Below, piece by piece: positions 37,761-37,950 of a stretch of DNA of 37,950 nucleotides. The first letter of the stretch is position 1. Each line of letters begins with the position of its first letter. Both the position numbers and the translations under genes were made by a program. A model generated the notes under the pieces. It made no database searches. It was not told where the DNA came from and was given only the letters and a program-made list of their open reading frames with translations. The stretch is from Spirogloea muscicola (Eukaryota > Streptophyta > Zygnematophyceae > Spirogloeales > Spirogloeaceae), in NCBI GenBank assembly GCA_009602725.1, contig WELB01000250.1:97747-135696 (forward strand), in the 5' to 3' direction.

Positions 37761-37950
37761 AATCTCAAAAGGAAGAAGGGGTCTGTCTGCCTGTGTTCAA
37801 GCCTGCGTGGGCAGCCAGTGCCTGGCATGGGGGCGAGAGCTGTAGCGCAGGGCGGGCGCCAGGCGGGGAGAGCAGGTGCGAGCGGGATGGAGAGGGCGTG
37901 CAGGCGGGGCGGGGCGCCGGGCGGCGCCAGCGCAGCGGGCGGGCGGGCGG
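37761..37950. other. GC-rich window end
   Basis: From about 37835 the sequence is almost all G and C with GGCGGGCGGG runs, similar to the sequence preceding the RecQ, SEC and Nudix start codons. It could be the promoter side of a gene outside the window. No coding assignment is made. Confidence 0.4.

Overview
The window is nuclear DNA from a eukaryote, most likely a chlorophyte green alga; Trebouxiophyceae is my best guess. The genes are plant-type proteins (SECRET AGENT O-GlcNAc transferase, Nudix hydrolase 3 with its DPP III-like half, a plastid-type alpha/beta hydrolase) and are cut into many short exons by short GT-AG introns plus two GC-AG introns. Class assignment is inference; no rRNA or organelle marker is present.

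Layout. (1) 1-122 is a pure poly-T run abutting a PEP-mutase/isocitrate-lyase superfamily gene (+, 121-3237, 12 exons, 5' truncated), which is convergent with (2) a RecQ helicase (-, 8737-3943, 17 exons, 776 aa). (3) 8738-14195 is accessory DNA: hairpin-bearing dispersed repeats, a 1.6 kb inverted repeat with divergently oriented copies of a small secreted-protein ORF, and a decayed coding unit ending in RGY/RGF-stop. (4) An O-GlcNAc transferase of SEC type (-, about 22409-14196, 28 or 29 exons). (5) 22410-26635 is a second repeat-rich zone with a 104-base assembly gap. (6) Nudix hydrolase 3 (-, 32129-26636, 21 exons, 803 aa). (7) A third repeat-rich stretch, 32130-33960. (8) A plastid-type alpha/beta hydrolase (+, about 34757-37308, 9 exons), followed by more repeat modules and a GC-rich end.

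The exon models were assembled by hand from open frames, splice signals, phase and family conservation. For the RecQ and Nudix genes every junction keeps phase over the whole protein. For SEC only the 5' end is unsettled. For the hydrolase the N-terminus (transit peptide) is unsettled. For the lyase the exons coding for the C-terminal linker are the weakest.

The five conserved genes are housekeeping or regulatory (C-C lyase metabolism, DNA repair, protein O-GlcNAcylation, nucleotide/isoprenoid-diphosphate or peptide hydrolysis, plastid hydrolase) and do not form an obvious pathway. The unusual content is the repeat system: remnants of a coding unit whose C-terminus reads roughly S-[IYL]-[SN]-D-L-x-x-L-[TSN]-R-G-Y-stop, followed by either of two 3' modules. 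One module (tail A) carries an invariant GGGCTGG...CCAGCCC hairpin. The other (tail B) has no obvious hairpin. Copies of these modules sit immediately or closely upstream of three of the five genes, on the same strand as the gene.
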